A stretch of 15,696 nt of DNA from an uncultured beta proteobacterium (GCA_903885415.1 CAISIP010000545.1:1-15696), one strand, 5' to 3'; shown: positions 1 through 7,185, numbered from the stretch's first letter. The notes: generated by a model not told the origin, from the letters alone. Translations and numbers: made by a program.

Positions 1-172
1 CGCTGCTCAAAATCGTTCGGGAAGCACATCCCCGTAAACGGGGCTATAGAAGCCAACCCTGGGCCCTCCCCTATTGCTCGGTCAGCCTCGCCAGTCCCGA
101 AAGAGGGTCGGTCTACCCTATAGACGCAATCCGTTCGACCAGGGCGAAGTCGGCCAACCCAGTCACCTAGCT
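1..172. other. Non-coding left edge, no gene recognised
   Basis: This stretch lies downstream of the minus-strand Bug receptor gene. A short strong stem (CCCCG 30-34, loop TAAA, CGGGG 39-43) is visible, but no T-run follows it on either strand, so it is not a convincing terminator. On the minus strand a nine-codon open frame begins at an ATG at 29-27 and runs off the window edge. It has no usable ribosome binding site that I can see and is too short to call. Confidence 0.4.
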
Positions 173-1153
173 TTAGCTTGGTTGTATTCCCGCAATCCGC
201 ATAGCCCGGGCGTATTTCTTGAGGTTCTCCTGCACTTCCAGCTTGTAGTCTTCTGGGTTAGACCACATCGGCTCATAGTTGAGTGAATAAATCCTCGCCA
301 CTGTTTCGGGTTGCGCCAACACTTCCTTGAGAGCGCTGGAAAGCCGCGCAATCACGTCGGGCGGCATCCGAGGTGGGCCCAACATGGAAAACTGGGAGAC
401 GATGGGCTCGTAGTTTTTAATGAATTCGCCCATGATGGGAGTGTCAGGCGTACCGCGAAACCGTCTGCTACCCGAAGTTGCCAGCAGCCTTAGCTTTCCA
501 CCGCGTACGTCCTCCATGACGGACTGCAAGGCACTCAGCGTCACCTGGACGTCTCCAGCCATAACCGCCGGAACCGACTCGCTGCTGCCCTTGTAGGGCA
601 CATGAACGATGTCTAGGCCGAGCCAGTACTTTAGGCCCTCCATCACCACATGGTGGGTACTACCAATGCCTGAGGAGCCGTAGTTCAATTTACCCGGATT
701 CGCCTTTGCTTCCCGGATCAGATCTTCCATGGTGCGCAACTGCTGATTTTTGGAGCTCACTACGACGCCCAACCCCGGACTTACGCTCAACCTTGCAATA
801 TGCGTGAAGTCCTGCACGGGATCGTAGGACAACTTCTTGAACAGAAGTGGCGCGAGTTCTATCTGGGCGGACTCTGCCACCAGCAGCGTGTAGCCGTCAG
901 GGATAGCGCCGGAGACTTGTGCCGCGCCTATGGTCCCACCGGCGCCAAGGCGGTTCTCCACCACAATGTTTTGCCCCAAGACTTTTGCCAACTGCGTGCC
1001 CAGAGTGCGCGCAAAGATGTCTGGGGCGCCGCCCGCCACATAGCCCACTACGAACTTGATAGGCCTACTCGGGTAGCTTTGCGCTGCGATTGGTGCGACG
1101 ACGGATGCCAGGCCCGCCATGACCACAGTTCGACGTTGAAGAGTCTCAGGCAT
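173..1153 (-). CDS. Bug/TctC-family periplasmic solute-binding receptor (tripartite tricarboxylate transporter type)
   Basis: A 326-residue protein, the usual length for the Bug (Bordetella uptake gene) family of extracytoplasmic receptors. These bind carboxylates and aromatic acids in the periplasm and may feed a TctA/TctB membrane pair. The N-terminus has Arg7-Arg8 followed by a hydrophobic stretch and a likely signal-peptidase site near Ala23-Ala24; the twin arginine could allow Tat export. Family hallmarks follow: YPSRPIKFVV (27-36), a GGAPD loop with Asp45, a VENRLGAGGTIGA segment, YGSSGIGSTHH, and VPYKGSSESVPAVMAGDVQV. No tctA/tctB genes are in the window, which is common for Bug orphans. 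The gene is divergent from the regulator remnant and the Rieske oxygenase, suggesting uptake of that enzyme's substrate; this is inference. The ATG at 1153 is the only start giving a complete signal peptide; its ribosome binding site is weak. The exact ligand cannot be read from sequence. Confidence 0.93.
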   Translation of the reverse strand: MPETLQRRTVVMAGLASVVAPIAAQSYPSRPIKFVVGYVAGGAPDIFARTLGTQLAKVLGQNIVVENRLGAGGTIGAAQVSGAIPDGYTLLVAESAQIELAPLLFKKLSYDPVQDFTHIARLSVSPGLGVVVSSKNQQLRTMEDLIREAKANPGKLNYGSSGIGSTHHVVMEGLKYWLGLDIVHVPYKGSSESVPAVMAGDVQVTLSALQSVMEDVRGGKLRLLATSGSRRFRGTPDTPIMGEFIKNYEPIVSQFSMLGPPRMPPDVIARLSSALKEVLAQPETVARIYSLNYEPMWSNPEDYKLEVQENLKKYARAMRIAGIQPS

Positions 1154-1245
1154 ATCGTTGTCCGAACAAGTTGTGAAATGGATTGGGAGCCAGCGTGCTG
1201 AACAATAAGTTCGTACCGATAGCGCCGCCTGAAGAAAGATCGAAG

Positions 1246-1265
1246 AACGATAATAGTATATCGTT
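1246..1265. promoter_or_regulatory. Candidate operator palindrome with overlapping promoter for the Bug gene
   Basis: A perfect inverted repeat has arms AACGATA (1246-1252) and TATCGTT (1259-1265) around a 6-base spacer. It sits in the region between the minus-strand receptor gene and the plus-strand MarR-like remnant. On the minus strand it contains TATACT (1260-1255), one mismatch from a sigma-70 -10 box, with a poor TTGCTC at 1284-1279 as a possible -35. MarR-family proteins bind palindromes of about this size near their own genes, so an operator for the now-broken regulator is plausible. The palindrome is seen directly; its role is inferred. Confidence 0.45.
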
Positions 1266-1293
1266 TAAGGTTTTAATCGAGCAATGGAATGCC

Positions 1294-1471
1294 ATGACCA
1301 CCAATGAGATTTTCACGAACCCGCCGCAATGGAATAATTCCCTTCCAGACGACCGCATAGCGCACCTGCTTGGTGGTGTGATGCGTGCATTCGGACGCGC
1401 GCTGCAAACCCGGCTGGCAGCACACGGCATGCCGATCGGCTATTGACCATCTTTAAGAATCTCACATTCAG
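1294..1471 (+). pseudogene. MarR-family transcriptional regulator remnant
   Basis: The open frame from ATG 1294 (also open upstream to a TTG at 1183) encodes a segment with the sequence DDRIAHLLGGVMRAFGRALQ followed by TRLAAHGMPIGY and then a TGA at 1444-1446. Reading through that stop gives PSLRIS. This closely resembles the N-terminal dimerisation helix of MarR regulators, which in this subfamily typically continues with a conserved Trp and a leucine-rich helix. The TGA falls where the Trp is expected, consistent with TGG changed to TGA. After about 1471 none of the three plus frames shows the winged-helix DNA-binding domain, so at least the C-terminal two thirds is missing. The gene precedes the Rieske oxygenase in the same orientation, the usual place for its local regulator. 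A chance open frame is the alternative, but the helix match is good. Confidence 0.55.
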
Positions 1472-1558
1472 TGGGGAACGTGAGCAGTCCCAAGCACCCT
1501 TGCGTCCATCGGCAAGGGCCATCGGCAGACGCGCCAAGGCGATGGAGCTTTGATCACT

Positions 1559-1585
1559 TATTATTAATCGATTAACGATTTAAGG
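1559..1585 (+). promoter_or_regulatory. Candidate promoter/operator upstream of the Rieske oxygenase gene
   Basis: An AT-rich island in otherwise mixed sequence. TATTAT (1559-1564) differs from the -10 consensus at one position and runs directly into the perfect 12-base palindrome TTAATCGATTAA (1564-1575). A second overlapping repeat pairs AATCG (1566-1570) with CGATT (1576-1580). The following CGATTTAAGGTT resembles CGTTTAAGGTTTT at 1262-1274, immediately after the other palindrome. That arrangement would suit a repressor site overlapping the transcription start, about 80 bases before the ATG. No good -35 box is visible. The repeats are seen; the function is inferred. Confidence 0.4.
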
Positions 1586-1654
1586 TTCCGCTGTTGTTAA
1601 GCGGATCAGCCCATCCCCCGCCGGTGCCGACACGGGCCATGAAAGAAGCCATCT

Positions 1655-2992
1655 ATGCTCACGCCACAAGACAACGAGCTGCTGTGCAGAATCGAAAACA
1701 ACGCAGCGATGGGCCGCATGATGCGGCGCCATTGGATTCCGGCCTGCATGTCGCAGGAGCTGCCGGAGCCCGGTGGGGAACCCATTCGCGTGCGCCTTCT
1801 TGGAGAGTGTCTGGTCGCATTTCGCGACCCCCAGGGCCAAGTTGGAATACTCGCCGAAGCATGTCCGCATCGCCGGGCATCGCTTTTGTATGCGCGCAAT
1901 GAAGACGGGGGCCTACGGTGCCTGTACCACGGGTGGAAATTTAGTCGTAACGGAACGATCGTCGATATGCCCTCGGAACCACCCGGCTCCAATGTGGCGA
2001 CCGAGGTCAAGCAGCGCGCGTACCCCGTTAAGGAGGCAGGGGGCATGGTGTGGGCCTACATGGGCGAGGCGCAGTCGGAGCCGGTATTCGACCCACCGGT
2101 ATTTACGGTCGGCGGCAACGTAAAGCTGAGTATTTCCAAGGTTATCGTCGATGCGAATTGGGCACAGGTGATCGAGGGTGGTATCGATTCGTCGCACTCT
2201 TCCAGCCTGCACTCGGACGAAATGCGCAGCGCCGCCGGCCTGGGAAGTGCCGCTGTTGTCATGAATGAAAGGCACGGCGTATCTGGAGCGTTCACGATCA
2301 ACCGCCCTTCCGTGGACAAGGCGCCGCGGCTCAAGGTGCAGATTACCGACTACGGCATGCGCTATGTCGCCATGCGCCACCCCATAGAACAGGCGGACAC
2401 GCATGAGTATGCCCGGGTGACTGTCTACATAGCGCCGTTCACATTGCTAACTCCACCCAATGCGAGTTTCAGCCTGGTGCAATACGTTACGCCGATGGAT
2501 GACACGCACACGATGTTTCACTTCGTCGCATGGAGCGACGATTCATTGCCGGGTCATGGCATCGACCAAGAGGTGTGGCGCACGCGTTCAGGGTCCCGCG
2601 TGGGCATCGATGTTGACAAAAATTACCGCAACCTGCGCACCCTTGAGAACAGACACTTGCAAGACAGGCAAGCAATGAAGGAAGGAAGTTTTTCAGGTAT
2701 TCGCGGCACGGGAAACCAAGACATTGCGATGTGGGAGTCGATGGGCTGTATAACGGATAGAGCGGGCGAATGGTTGGTCAGCGGGGATGTGGCAGTCGCA
2801 CGGTTTCGGCGGATGATGGTGACGGCCGTTCGCGCTTTTGATAACGGCCAGCCTCCCATCGGAGCCGGATCGGCACCGGTTTTTTCGGAGATACGCGCAT
2901 TTGAAGGGGTTATTCCGAAGACTCAGGATTGGCACTCACTGGGCTTGGGGCCCGTACCAGCAATTCATCCCGAAAAAGCACTGGGGTGTTGA
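1655..2992 (+). CDS. Rieske non-haem iron aromatic ring-hydroxylating oxygenase, alpha subunit (phthalate 4,5-dioxygenase-like)
   Basis: A 445-residue oxygenase component that would add oxygen to an aromatic substrate using electrons from a separate reductase. The Rieske [2Fe-2S] ligands are Cys70-x-His72 and Cys89-x2-His92 (CPHR and CLYHGW). The catalytic domain has NW (168-169) and the EGGIDSSHSSSLH segment, with Asp178 as the bridging residue and His181 and His186 as iron ligands. The NQD motif ends at Asp356, the probable third ligand, followed by the typical WESMG. The N-terminus (LTPQDNELLCRI, then MMRRHWIPA) and MPSEP after the cluster match the phthalate 4,5-dioxygenase-type homomultimeric alpha subunits (LigX/VanA-like relatives are alternatives). 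The ATG at 1655 matches the family N-terminus; its ribosome binding site (GAAAG) is weak. No ferredoxin or reductase gene is in the window, so the electron donor must be encoded elsewhere. All key residues are present, so it should be active. The substrate is unknown. Confidence 0.93.
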   Translation: MLTPQDNELLCRIENNAAMGRMMRRHWIPACMSQELPEPGGEPIRVRLLGECLVAFRDPQGQVGILAEACPHRRASLLYARNEDGGLRCLYHGWKFSRNGTIVDMPSEPPGSNVATEVKQRAYPVKEAGGMVWAYMGEAQSEPVFDPPVFTVGGNVKLSISKVIVDANWAQVIEGGIDSSHSSSLHSDEMRSAAGLGSAAVVMNERHGVSGAFTINRPSVDKAPRLKVQITDYGMRYVAMRHPIEQADTHEYARVTVYIAPFTLLTPPNASFSLVQYVTPMDDTHTMFHFVAWSDDSLPGHGIDQEVWRTRSGSRVGIDVDKNYRNLRTLENRHLQDRQAMKEGSFSGIRGTGNQDIAMWESMGCITDRAGEWLVSGDVAVARFRRMMVTAVRAFDNGQPPIGAGSAPVFSEIRAFEGVIPKTQDWHSLGLGPVPAIHPEKALGC

Positions 2993-3004
2993 CCCGGTTC
3001 ATTC

Positions 3005-3024
3005 GGAGTAAGTAAGCTCACTCC
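3005..3024 (+). terminator. Possible weak terminator after the Rieske oxygenase gene
   Basis: GGAGT (3005-3009) and ACTCC (3020-3024) can pair across a 10-base loop, 12 bases past the stop codon. No T-run follows directly; the first AT-rich stretch begins about 15 bases on. The stem is too short to rely on. Confidence 0.2.
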
Positions 3025-3122
3025 TAGCCTCAATACTGTTTAATTAGTGTAATTTCTGACAAAATTCTCCATGAAGGTATTCGATGGAAAGAATAAAAGC
3101 AACGTTGGGCGCCGGAGCCCGA

Positions 3123-3138
3123 CTGGCCGACTGGCCGA
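3123..3138. repeat. Tandem repeat of an octamer
   Basis: CTGGCCGA occurs twice back to back (3123-3130 and 3131-3138) and is followed by CTACCTGA, a degenerate third copy. It lies in the gene-poor spacer and has no obvious function. Confidence 0.6.
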
Positions 3139-3293
3139 CTACCTGACTACGGTGGGTGTCCGCTGAAAAGTCTAGTGAGGATTGCTCGTCACCGTCACAA
3201 GCCCTTGGGCATAAGTTTTCAAATACATCTCCTTGGTAATGCCCCTTCTTCCGGACGCCGCCATCGTCCGATGCTTTCCATGACTTGCGGGGA

Positions 3294-3318
3294 GAAGCGC
3301 CGGGCGACGAGGCGCTTC
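3294..3318. repeat. Inverted repeat (hairpin) in the spacer
   Basis: GAAGCGCC (3294-3301) and GGCGCTTC (3311-3318) are perfect inverted repeats around a 9-base loop. No T-run follows, so it does not look like an intrinsic terminator. A second hairpin (TGAAGCA 3449-3455, TGCTTCA 3463-3469) lies about 150 bases on, and both right arms end in GCTTC followed by ACG. Confidence 0.5.
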
Positions 3319-3448
3319 ACGTTGTTGGATTCAACACATGAATTCCACGATACGCGGATGCGAGTTGATTCGACAAATTTAGAAGGCCTGCCTGGCGCGA
3401 CCGCCACACGACAAGCCAAGAAGATCGCACTGTCGACGTTCGGCCGCA

Positions 3449-3469
3449 TGAAGCAATGTTCGTGCTTCA
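3449..3469. repeat. Second inverted repeat (hairpin) in the spacer
   Basis: TGAAGCA (3449-3455) pairs with TGCTTCA (3463-3469) over a 7-base loop. It resembles the hairpin at 3294-3318 in having GAAGC/GCTTC at the outside of the stem, but the loops differ. Confidence 0.45.
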
Positions 3470-3710
3470 CGACGAAACGTCACGAGGACGGAATCCATGA
3501 GCGCGGCTCCGGCCCGATATTCGCTCGATGCGGGTCGCTTAGCAACTCGCCTTCATTCCCCCGCCAAGACAGGCTGGGCAACTGACACTGTGTAGATGCA
3601 CGCCTTTGGGCTTAAGAAGTCGGCAGTGGGGTCGATGGCAACGACGCAGCAAGTGATGTTCTACCGAGCAACCCGATTCATCCCGGGCGCGGCCAAGCTG
3701 CCTCGGCTCT

Positions 3711-3729
3711 GTGGCCCCGCTTCGGCCAC
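3711..3729 (-). terminator. Possible hairpin downstream of the acyltransferase gene
   Basis: GTGGCC (3711-3716) and GGCCAC (3724-3729) form a 6-base GC-rich stem with a 7-base loop, starting 8 bases past the stop of the last gene of the minus-strand polysaccharide operon. There is no U-tract, so intrinsic termination is doubtful. Confidence 0.25.
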
Positions 3730-3737
3730 CGGGGGCG

Positions 3738-4874
3738 CTAACGCATGGGTCGGGCCCTCGCAACCGCCGTGCCATCCGCAGATACAAGGCGGCGAGCTCG
3801 CCGGCCACGGCGCCAGCCAGCATAGCCGCGGACCAATCGGTGGTTGATCGGGCACTCCCAGTGGCGGTATATTGCGTGGGCCAGTCCCGTGCAGGCGACA
3901 GCGACGCCCAGCGCCATCGGCAGCGCCGCGCTGCCCTTGAGCCCGGCCGCATGCGACAGAGCACCGACGATCGCCAGGCCAGCATATTGGTGCAACAGGT
4001 AAAGGCTGTACGACGCAGCGCCAACCGCGGCCAGCCACCGTGCACCCAGCCACTGCGACAGGCGCGCAGACACCAGCGGGCCGAGCATCAGCGACATGAC
4101 CGCCACCAGGGCCACTAAGTGCGCCTTTGGGTCATTGATGCACAGCAAAAAGACGGTCTGCAAAGCGGCCAATCCCATCCCGATGACACCCAGCCGGCGG
4201 CGTCCTAACGCCACCAGCCTGGCTGCCACCCCGACTACGAACCAGGGCAAAAACTTGGCGGCGAAGGCCCATTGCAGCCACTCTGCGCGCAGCCCCAGGC
4301 CGGCCACATACAGCAGCGCGTAAAGCCCTACCACTGCCGTCGACAGACCGAAGAACAGTGGCGCGAAAAGGCGTGGCGACGCGAACCACAGCAGAGCGGC
4401 CAGCGCATAGAAGCGCACCTCGACAAACAGCGACCAGTAGGCGACGTCGATCCAGCCTGCGTCCAGGCCCGGGATCAGCTTGTTCCACACGAACCCGTCG
4501 ATGAAGCTCAGCGAGGGCAGGAAGTCGGCCGGCTTGGGCGGCCAGGGGCTTGGCAGCAGCGACAGCGTCGCGTAGCTCAGCAACGAGCACAGCAGCATCG
4601 TCGGCCACAGGCGGGCGAGGCGCCGAACGGCGAATTCTTCCAGGCCCGTGCAGCGCTCGAGCGTCATCGCGATCACGAAGCCCGAGATGGCGAAGAACAG
4701 GTACACGCCCAGGTAGCCCCAGCGAAACAGCGGGAACTCTGCCCAGGCGCCGCCATAGGGGACGATGGACTGAAAGCAGGTGAAATAGTGGAAACCCAAC
4801 ACCGACAGGATCGCCACGCCGCGCAGGCCGTCGAGGTGAGCCATGCGGGCGGGGAACGCGGCGTTAGGGTACAT
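3738..4874 (-). CDS. Acyltransferase family 3 (OafA/YrhL-like) integral membrane protein
   Basis: A 378-residue multi-spanning inner-membrane protein of the acyltransferase-3 family, which moves acetyl or other acyl groups onto sugars of O-antigens and exopolysaccharides. Seen motifs: HLDGLRGVAILSVLGFHY near the start with conserved Arg18 and His29; SGF (64-66); RRLARLWP (84-91); WSLFVEVRFY (147-156), the counterpart of the usual WSLSVEEQFY; and SYSLYLLH (288-295). About ten hydrophobic segments are visible. The C-terminus ends in an arginine-rich tail of some 30 residues with no partner SGNH domain. It is the last gene of the minus-strand run. The upstream GT4 stop and this ATG share one base (TGATG); a GTG one codon earlier (4877) is an equally possible start. 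The role is probably acylation of the repeat unit made by the neighbouring glycosyltransferases. The acceptor sugar cannot be read. Confidence 0.92.
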   Translation of the reverse strand: MYPNAAFPARMAHLDGLRGVAILSVLGFHYFTCFQSIVPYGGAWAEFPLFRWGYLGVYLFFAISGFVIAMTLERCTGLEEFAVRRLARLWPTMLLCSLLSYATLSLLPSPWPPKPADFLPSLSFIDGFVWNKLIPGLDAGWIDVAYWSLFVEVRFYALAALLWFASPRLFAPLFFGLSTAVVGLYALLYVAGLGLRAEWLQWAFAAKFLPWFVVGVAARLVALGRRRLGVIGMGLAALQTVFLLCINDPKAHLVALVAVMSLMLGPLVSARLSQWLGARWLAAVGAASYSLYLLHQYAGLAIVGALSHAAGLKGSAALPMALGVAVACTGLAHAIYRHWECPINHRLVRGYAGWRRGRRARRLVSADGTAVARARPMR

Positions 4875-6010
4875 CACACGAACCGCTCGGCCAGTTGCGG
4901 AGTCGTTGCCGCCCGCAAATGCGTCGCAGGCGCGCCGTCGTCCTGCAGCAGGCTCAGCAAGCGGCTCGTAGCATCGTCCCAGGAGTAGCGGTGGGCGAGT
5001 TCGTGCGCCTGTGCCGATAGCCGATCCCAGCGCTCCGCGGGCTCGCTACATACCTGCACCAGCGCCTCGGCCATTGCCTCGGGCGAGGCGCTCGACAGCA
5101 GCACGCCGCCGCCGGCGGACAGCAAGTCGGGTGCGGCGCCGATCGGCACGCCGACCACCGGCGTGCGGCAGGCCATCGCCTCCAGGATAGGCAGGCCGAA
5201 ACTATCCATCCGCGAGCCGAACAGCCAGGCGTCGCAAGCGGCGTAGAGCAGGGGGATGCGCTGCTGCTGCGGCAGATGAATGAATTCGGCGCCGGCCGGC
5301 AACGGCCATTCGGCGCAAGGGGCGTCGACACCGAAAGCCAGCACGCGCAGGTCCGATATGCGGCACCGCGCAAGCTCGCAGGCACGGGCGCAGAGGTCCG
5401 AGCCCTTGATCGGCGAGCGTGCGTAGATAAAGCCCACAGTGGGCGGCTCGCCGCGGCGGCGCACGGGCGCGTCGAACAGCCCCAAGTCGACGGCGTTGGG
5501 CACCACGCCGAGACGTACATCGCCCAGCTCGGTCTCGATCTCGCGCGCCAGCGCGGACGAAATCGCGATCTTGTGATTGGGCAGGCGCAGCGCGTCGTGC
5601 ACGCGCTGGCGCACGTCGCCGCCGGTCCACACCTCGTGGCCCTGGATCAGGTGCACGCGGCGGCCCTTGGCGGCCGGCAGTGTGTGCATCCACACGGCGG
5701 TTTCCCACCAGGTGGCGATGACGATGTCGGCGTCGGGCACGTCGTTCGCGGTGATCGGCCGCGGCCGATCCAGCACGCGGTGCGGCACGCCGGACTGCGC
5801 GATGTGGCCGACCACTATGGGCGCAGACTGCGGCGGCCAGCCCTCGCCGCGGCGCAGCGCTTGCCAGCGCTGGCGCAGGCTCGGCACGTCCGGCGCGTTG
5901 CTGAGCACCTGCACCGCGTGGCCGCGCTGCTGCAGCAGTCGCGCATAGGTGGCGATGACGCGCGTGCCGCCGGTCAGGTTGTCGGCGGGCGTGAGGAAGG
6001 TGATCTTCAT
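4874..6010 (-). CDS. Glycosyltransferase family 4 (GT-B fold)
   Basis: A 378-residue cytoplasmic retaining glycosyltransferase expected to add one sugar to the lipid-linked repeat unit. The N-terminus MKITFLTPADNLTGGTRVIA carries the GGTRV nucleotide-sugar-binding loop and is followed by YARLLQQRGHAVQVL. The C-terminal domain has YARSPIKGSDL (196-206) and the donor-site segment SRMDSFGLPILEAMACRTPV, in which Asp269 and Glu277 occupy the E-x7-E positions, the first Glu being replaced by Asp. The frame is open further upstream to 6280, but those codons overlap the previous gene and read as arginine-rich shadow; ATG 6010 overlaps the upstream stop as ATGA and begins the true domain. It lies between another GT4 and the acyltransferase, translationally coupled to both. 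Donor and acceptor sugars are unknown. Confidence 0.92.
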   Translation of the reverse strand: MKITFLTPADNLTGGTRVIATYARLLQQRGHAVQVLSNAPDVPSLRQRWQALRRGEGWPPQSAPIVVGHIAQSGVPHRVLDRPRPITANDVPDADIVIATWWETAVWMHTLPAAKGRRVHLIQGHEVWTGGDVRQRVHDALRLPNHKIAISSALAREIETELGDVRLGVVPNAVDLGLFDAPVRRRGEPPTVGFIYARSPIKGSDLCARACELARCRISDLRVLAFGVDAPCAEWPLPAGAEFIHLPQQQRIPLLYAACDAWLFGSRMDSFGLPILEAMACRTPVVGVPIGAAPDLLSAGGGVLLSSASPEAMAEALVQVCSEPAERWDRLSAQAHELAHRYSWDDATSRLLSLLQDDGAPATHLRAATTPQLAERFV

Positions 6011-7185
6011 TGCGCGGCCGCCAGCTCGATCAGGTGGTCGACACGGCGCTGGAAGGTGTCCTCGAAGGCGTGGCCGCGCGCAAAGGCCAGCGCTGCTCGG
6101 GACATGCGCGCGATGGTGTCGCGGTCGCTGTGCAGCCGCGCCAGCGCATCGACCACCGCCTCGATATCGTCCATCGGCAGCCCGATGCCGACGCGGGCCA
6201 GGCGCAGCAGCCCGCCCAGCGCCCGATTCTCGTAGCCGACGATCGGGATGCCGCAGGACAGCGTTTCCAGATAGGTACACGAGGGATCGCTCTGCCGGTG
6301 CAGCATCACATAGAGATCGCAGCGGGACTGGATCGTGGGAATCAGTTTAGTGTCGAAGTCGACCGCACCGGGCAACTGGATAATGTGCGCCAAGCCGAGT
6401 CTGCGAACACGGGCGCGCAACTGCGAGTCCAGCTCGCCGGCGCCATAGAGCGTCCACTCGCACGCCACGCCGCGCGCGTGCAGGCGGGCGGCCACCTCGA
6501 CCAGGTGCTCAACCCCCTTCATCGCGATCAACCGGCCTGAGAACGCCAGCTGCAGCGGCCGTGGCTGCTGCAGCGTGGCCAGTCGTGCACCCAGCGCACC
6601 GTCGCCGACGAGGCTGCTGCGGCCCATGCGCGTGTCAAAGTAAAGCAGGCAGTTGCCGTGCGTCTGGTAGGCGTCGTGGGCTGGTATGCCGTTGGCCTGC
6701 AGTCCATCGCAGGCTTCGAAGGCGGCGCGGCGCGCCCGCTCGCGGCCGAGCAGGAAGAGGTCGCGGCGCCAGCGCACGAAAGGGTTCGGCGCCTCCAGGC
6801 GGTTGATCTGATGGCGTGTCTCGGGGATGTACTCGATGACGTAGACGCAGCGAATCCCGCGCTGGCGGCACAGCGCCGCCACGTGCAGCTGCCGGTGGTC
6901 GTCGGCCGCGGCCAGCACCACGGTGGCGGGTTCAAGATGCGCTGAAGTGATGGCCTCGTGGTCGTCAAGCAGTTCGATGTCGAAGGGCAGGTCGGCGGCC
7001 CGTGCACGCACGGCGCCGAAGCCCGAAAGCGCCGTCGTGCCGCGCCAGGCCAGGCAACGCACGCGGCCCGGCCATGCGGCTACGTACTGCGTGAGACCGT
7101 CGTGGAATTTGCGGTCGAGGACGACGGCGTCGCCATCGGCCCACACGGGCACGGACGGAATGAGGGTCAGGCAAAGGTGGGGCAC
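6007..7185 (-). CDS. Glycosyltransferase family 4 (GT-B fold), GTG start
   Basis: A 392-residue GT4-type enzyme of the repeat-unit assembly pathway. The C-terminal half shows FSGRLIAMKGVEHLV (215-229), YGAGE (247-251), an RCDLYVMLHRQSDPSCTYLE segment with Glu307, then CGIPIVGYENRA. The usual first acidic residue of the E-x7-E motif is Ser299, with Asp300 next to it; this subgroup variant should be kept in mind. The N-terminal half is less typical and may define acceptor binding. Start choice: there is no ATG, GTG or TTG in frame between the flippase stop (7283) and GTG 7185, and GAGG at 7194-7191 lies five bases before this GTG. Longer frames reaching into the flippase read as shadow sequence. 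It overlaps the next GT4 by ATGA. Substrates are unknown. Confidence 0.88.
   Translation of the reverse strand: MPHLCLTLIPSVPVWADGDAVVLDRKFHDGLTQYVAAWPGRVRCLAWRGTTALSGFGAVRARAADLPFDIELLDDHEAITSAHLEPATVVLAAADDHRQLHVAALCRQRGIRCVYVIEYIPETRHQINRLEAPNPFVRWRRDLFLLGRERARRAAFEACDGLQANGIPAHDAYQTHGNCLLYFDTRMGRSSLVGDGALGARLATLQQPRPLQLAFSGRLIAMKGVEHLVEVAARLHARGVACEWTLYGAGELDSQLRARVRRLGLAHIIQLPGAVDFDTKLIPTIQSRCDLYVMLHRQSDPSCTYLETLSCGIPIVGYENRALGGLLRLARVGIGLPMDDIEAVVDALARLHSDRDTIARMSRAALAFARGHAFEDTFQRRVDHLIELAAAQ

Larger units (their letters stand above)
2993..3737. other. Gene-poor spacer between catabolic and polysaccharide regions
   Basis: No gene of recognisable family was found on either strand. Open frames of 83-136 codons exist (for example plus 3175-3585 and minus 3219-3470), but their translations are low in hydrophobic patterning, match nothing I know, and overlap each other. 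Visible structure: an octamer tandem repeat near 3123-3138; hairpins at 3294-3318 and 3449-3469; a short 32-codon frame with a fair ribosome binding site at 3497-3595; and a 5-base stem at 3005-3024 after the oxygenase gene. A short string at 3156-3170 vaguely resembles the repeated ends of IS21-type elements, but no transposase remains. The region may be scar tissue from past rearrangement; that is inference. Confidence 0.5.

Noticed and set aside
1..29. Minus-strand open start (ATG at 29-27) running off the left edge
   Set aside because: Only nine codons are visible, no usable ribosome binding site, and no recognisable sequence.
3071..3166. 31-residue open frame beginning MKVFDGKNKSN
   Set aside because: No ribosome binding site, spans the tandem octamer repeat, no recognised family.
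3156..3170. String resembling IS21-type terminal repeats
   Set aside because: One short, partial resemblance from memory with no second copy, no partner inverted repeat and no transposase.
3219..3470. 83-codon minus-strand open frame in the spacer
   Set aside because: No recognised family and mutually exclusive with the plus-strand frame; not enough to call a gene.
3175..3585. 136-codon plus-strand open frame in the spacer
   Set aside because: Low-complexity polar translation, no known domain, no ribosome binding site seen, overlaps another frame on the opposite strand; probably chance.
6011..6280. N-terminal extension of the GT4 frame to 6280
   Set aside because: Arginine/proline-rich shadow overlapping the upstream GT4 gene; the true domain starts at ATG 6010.
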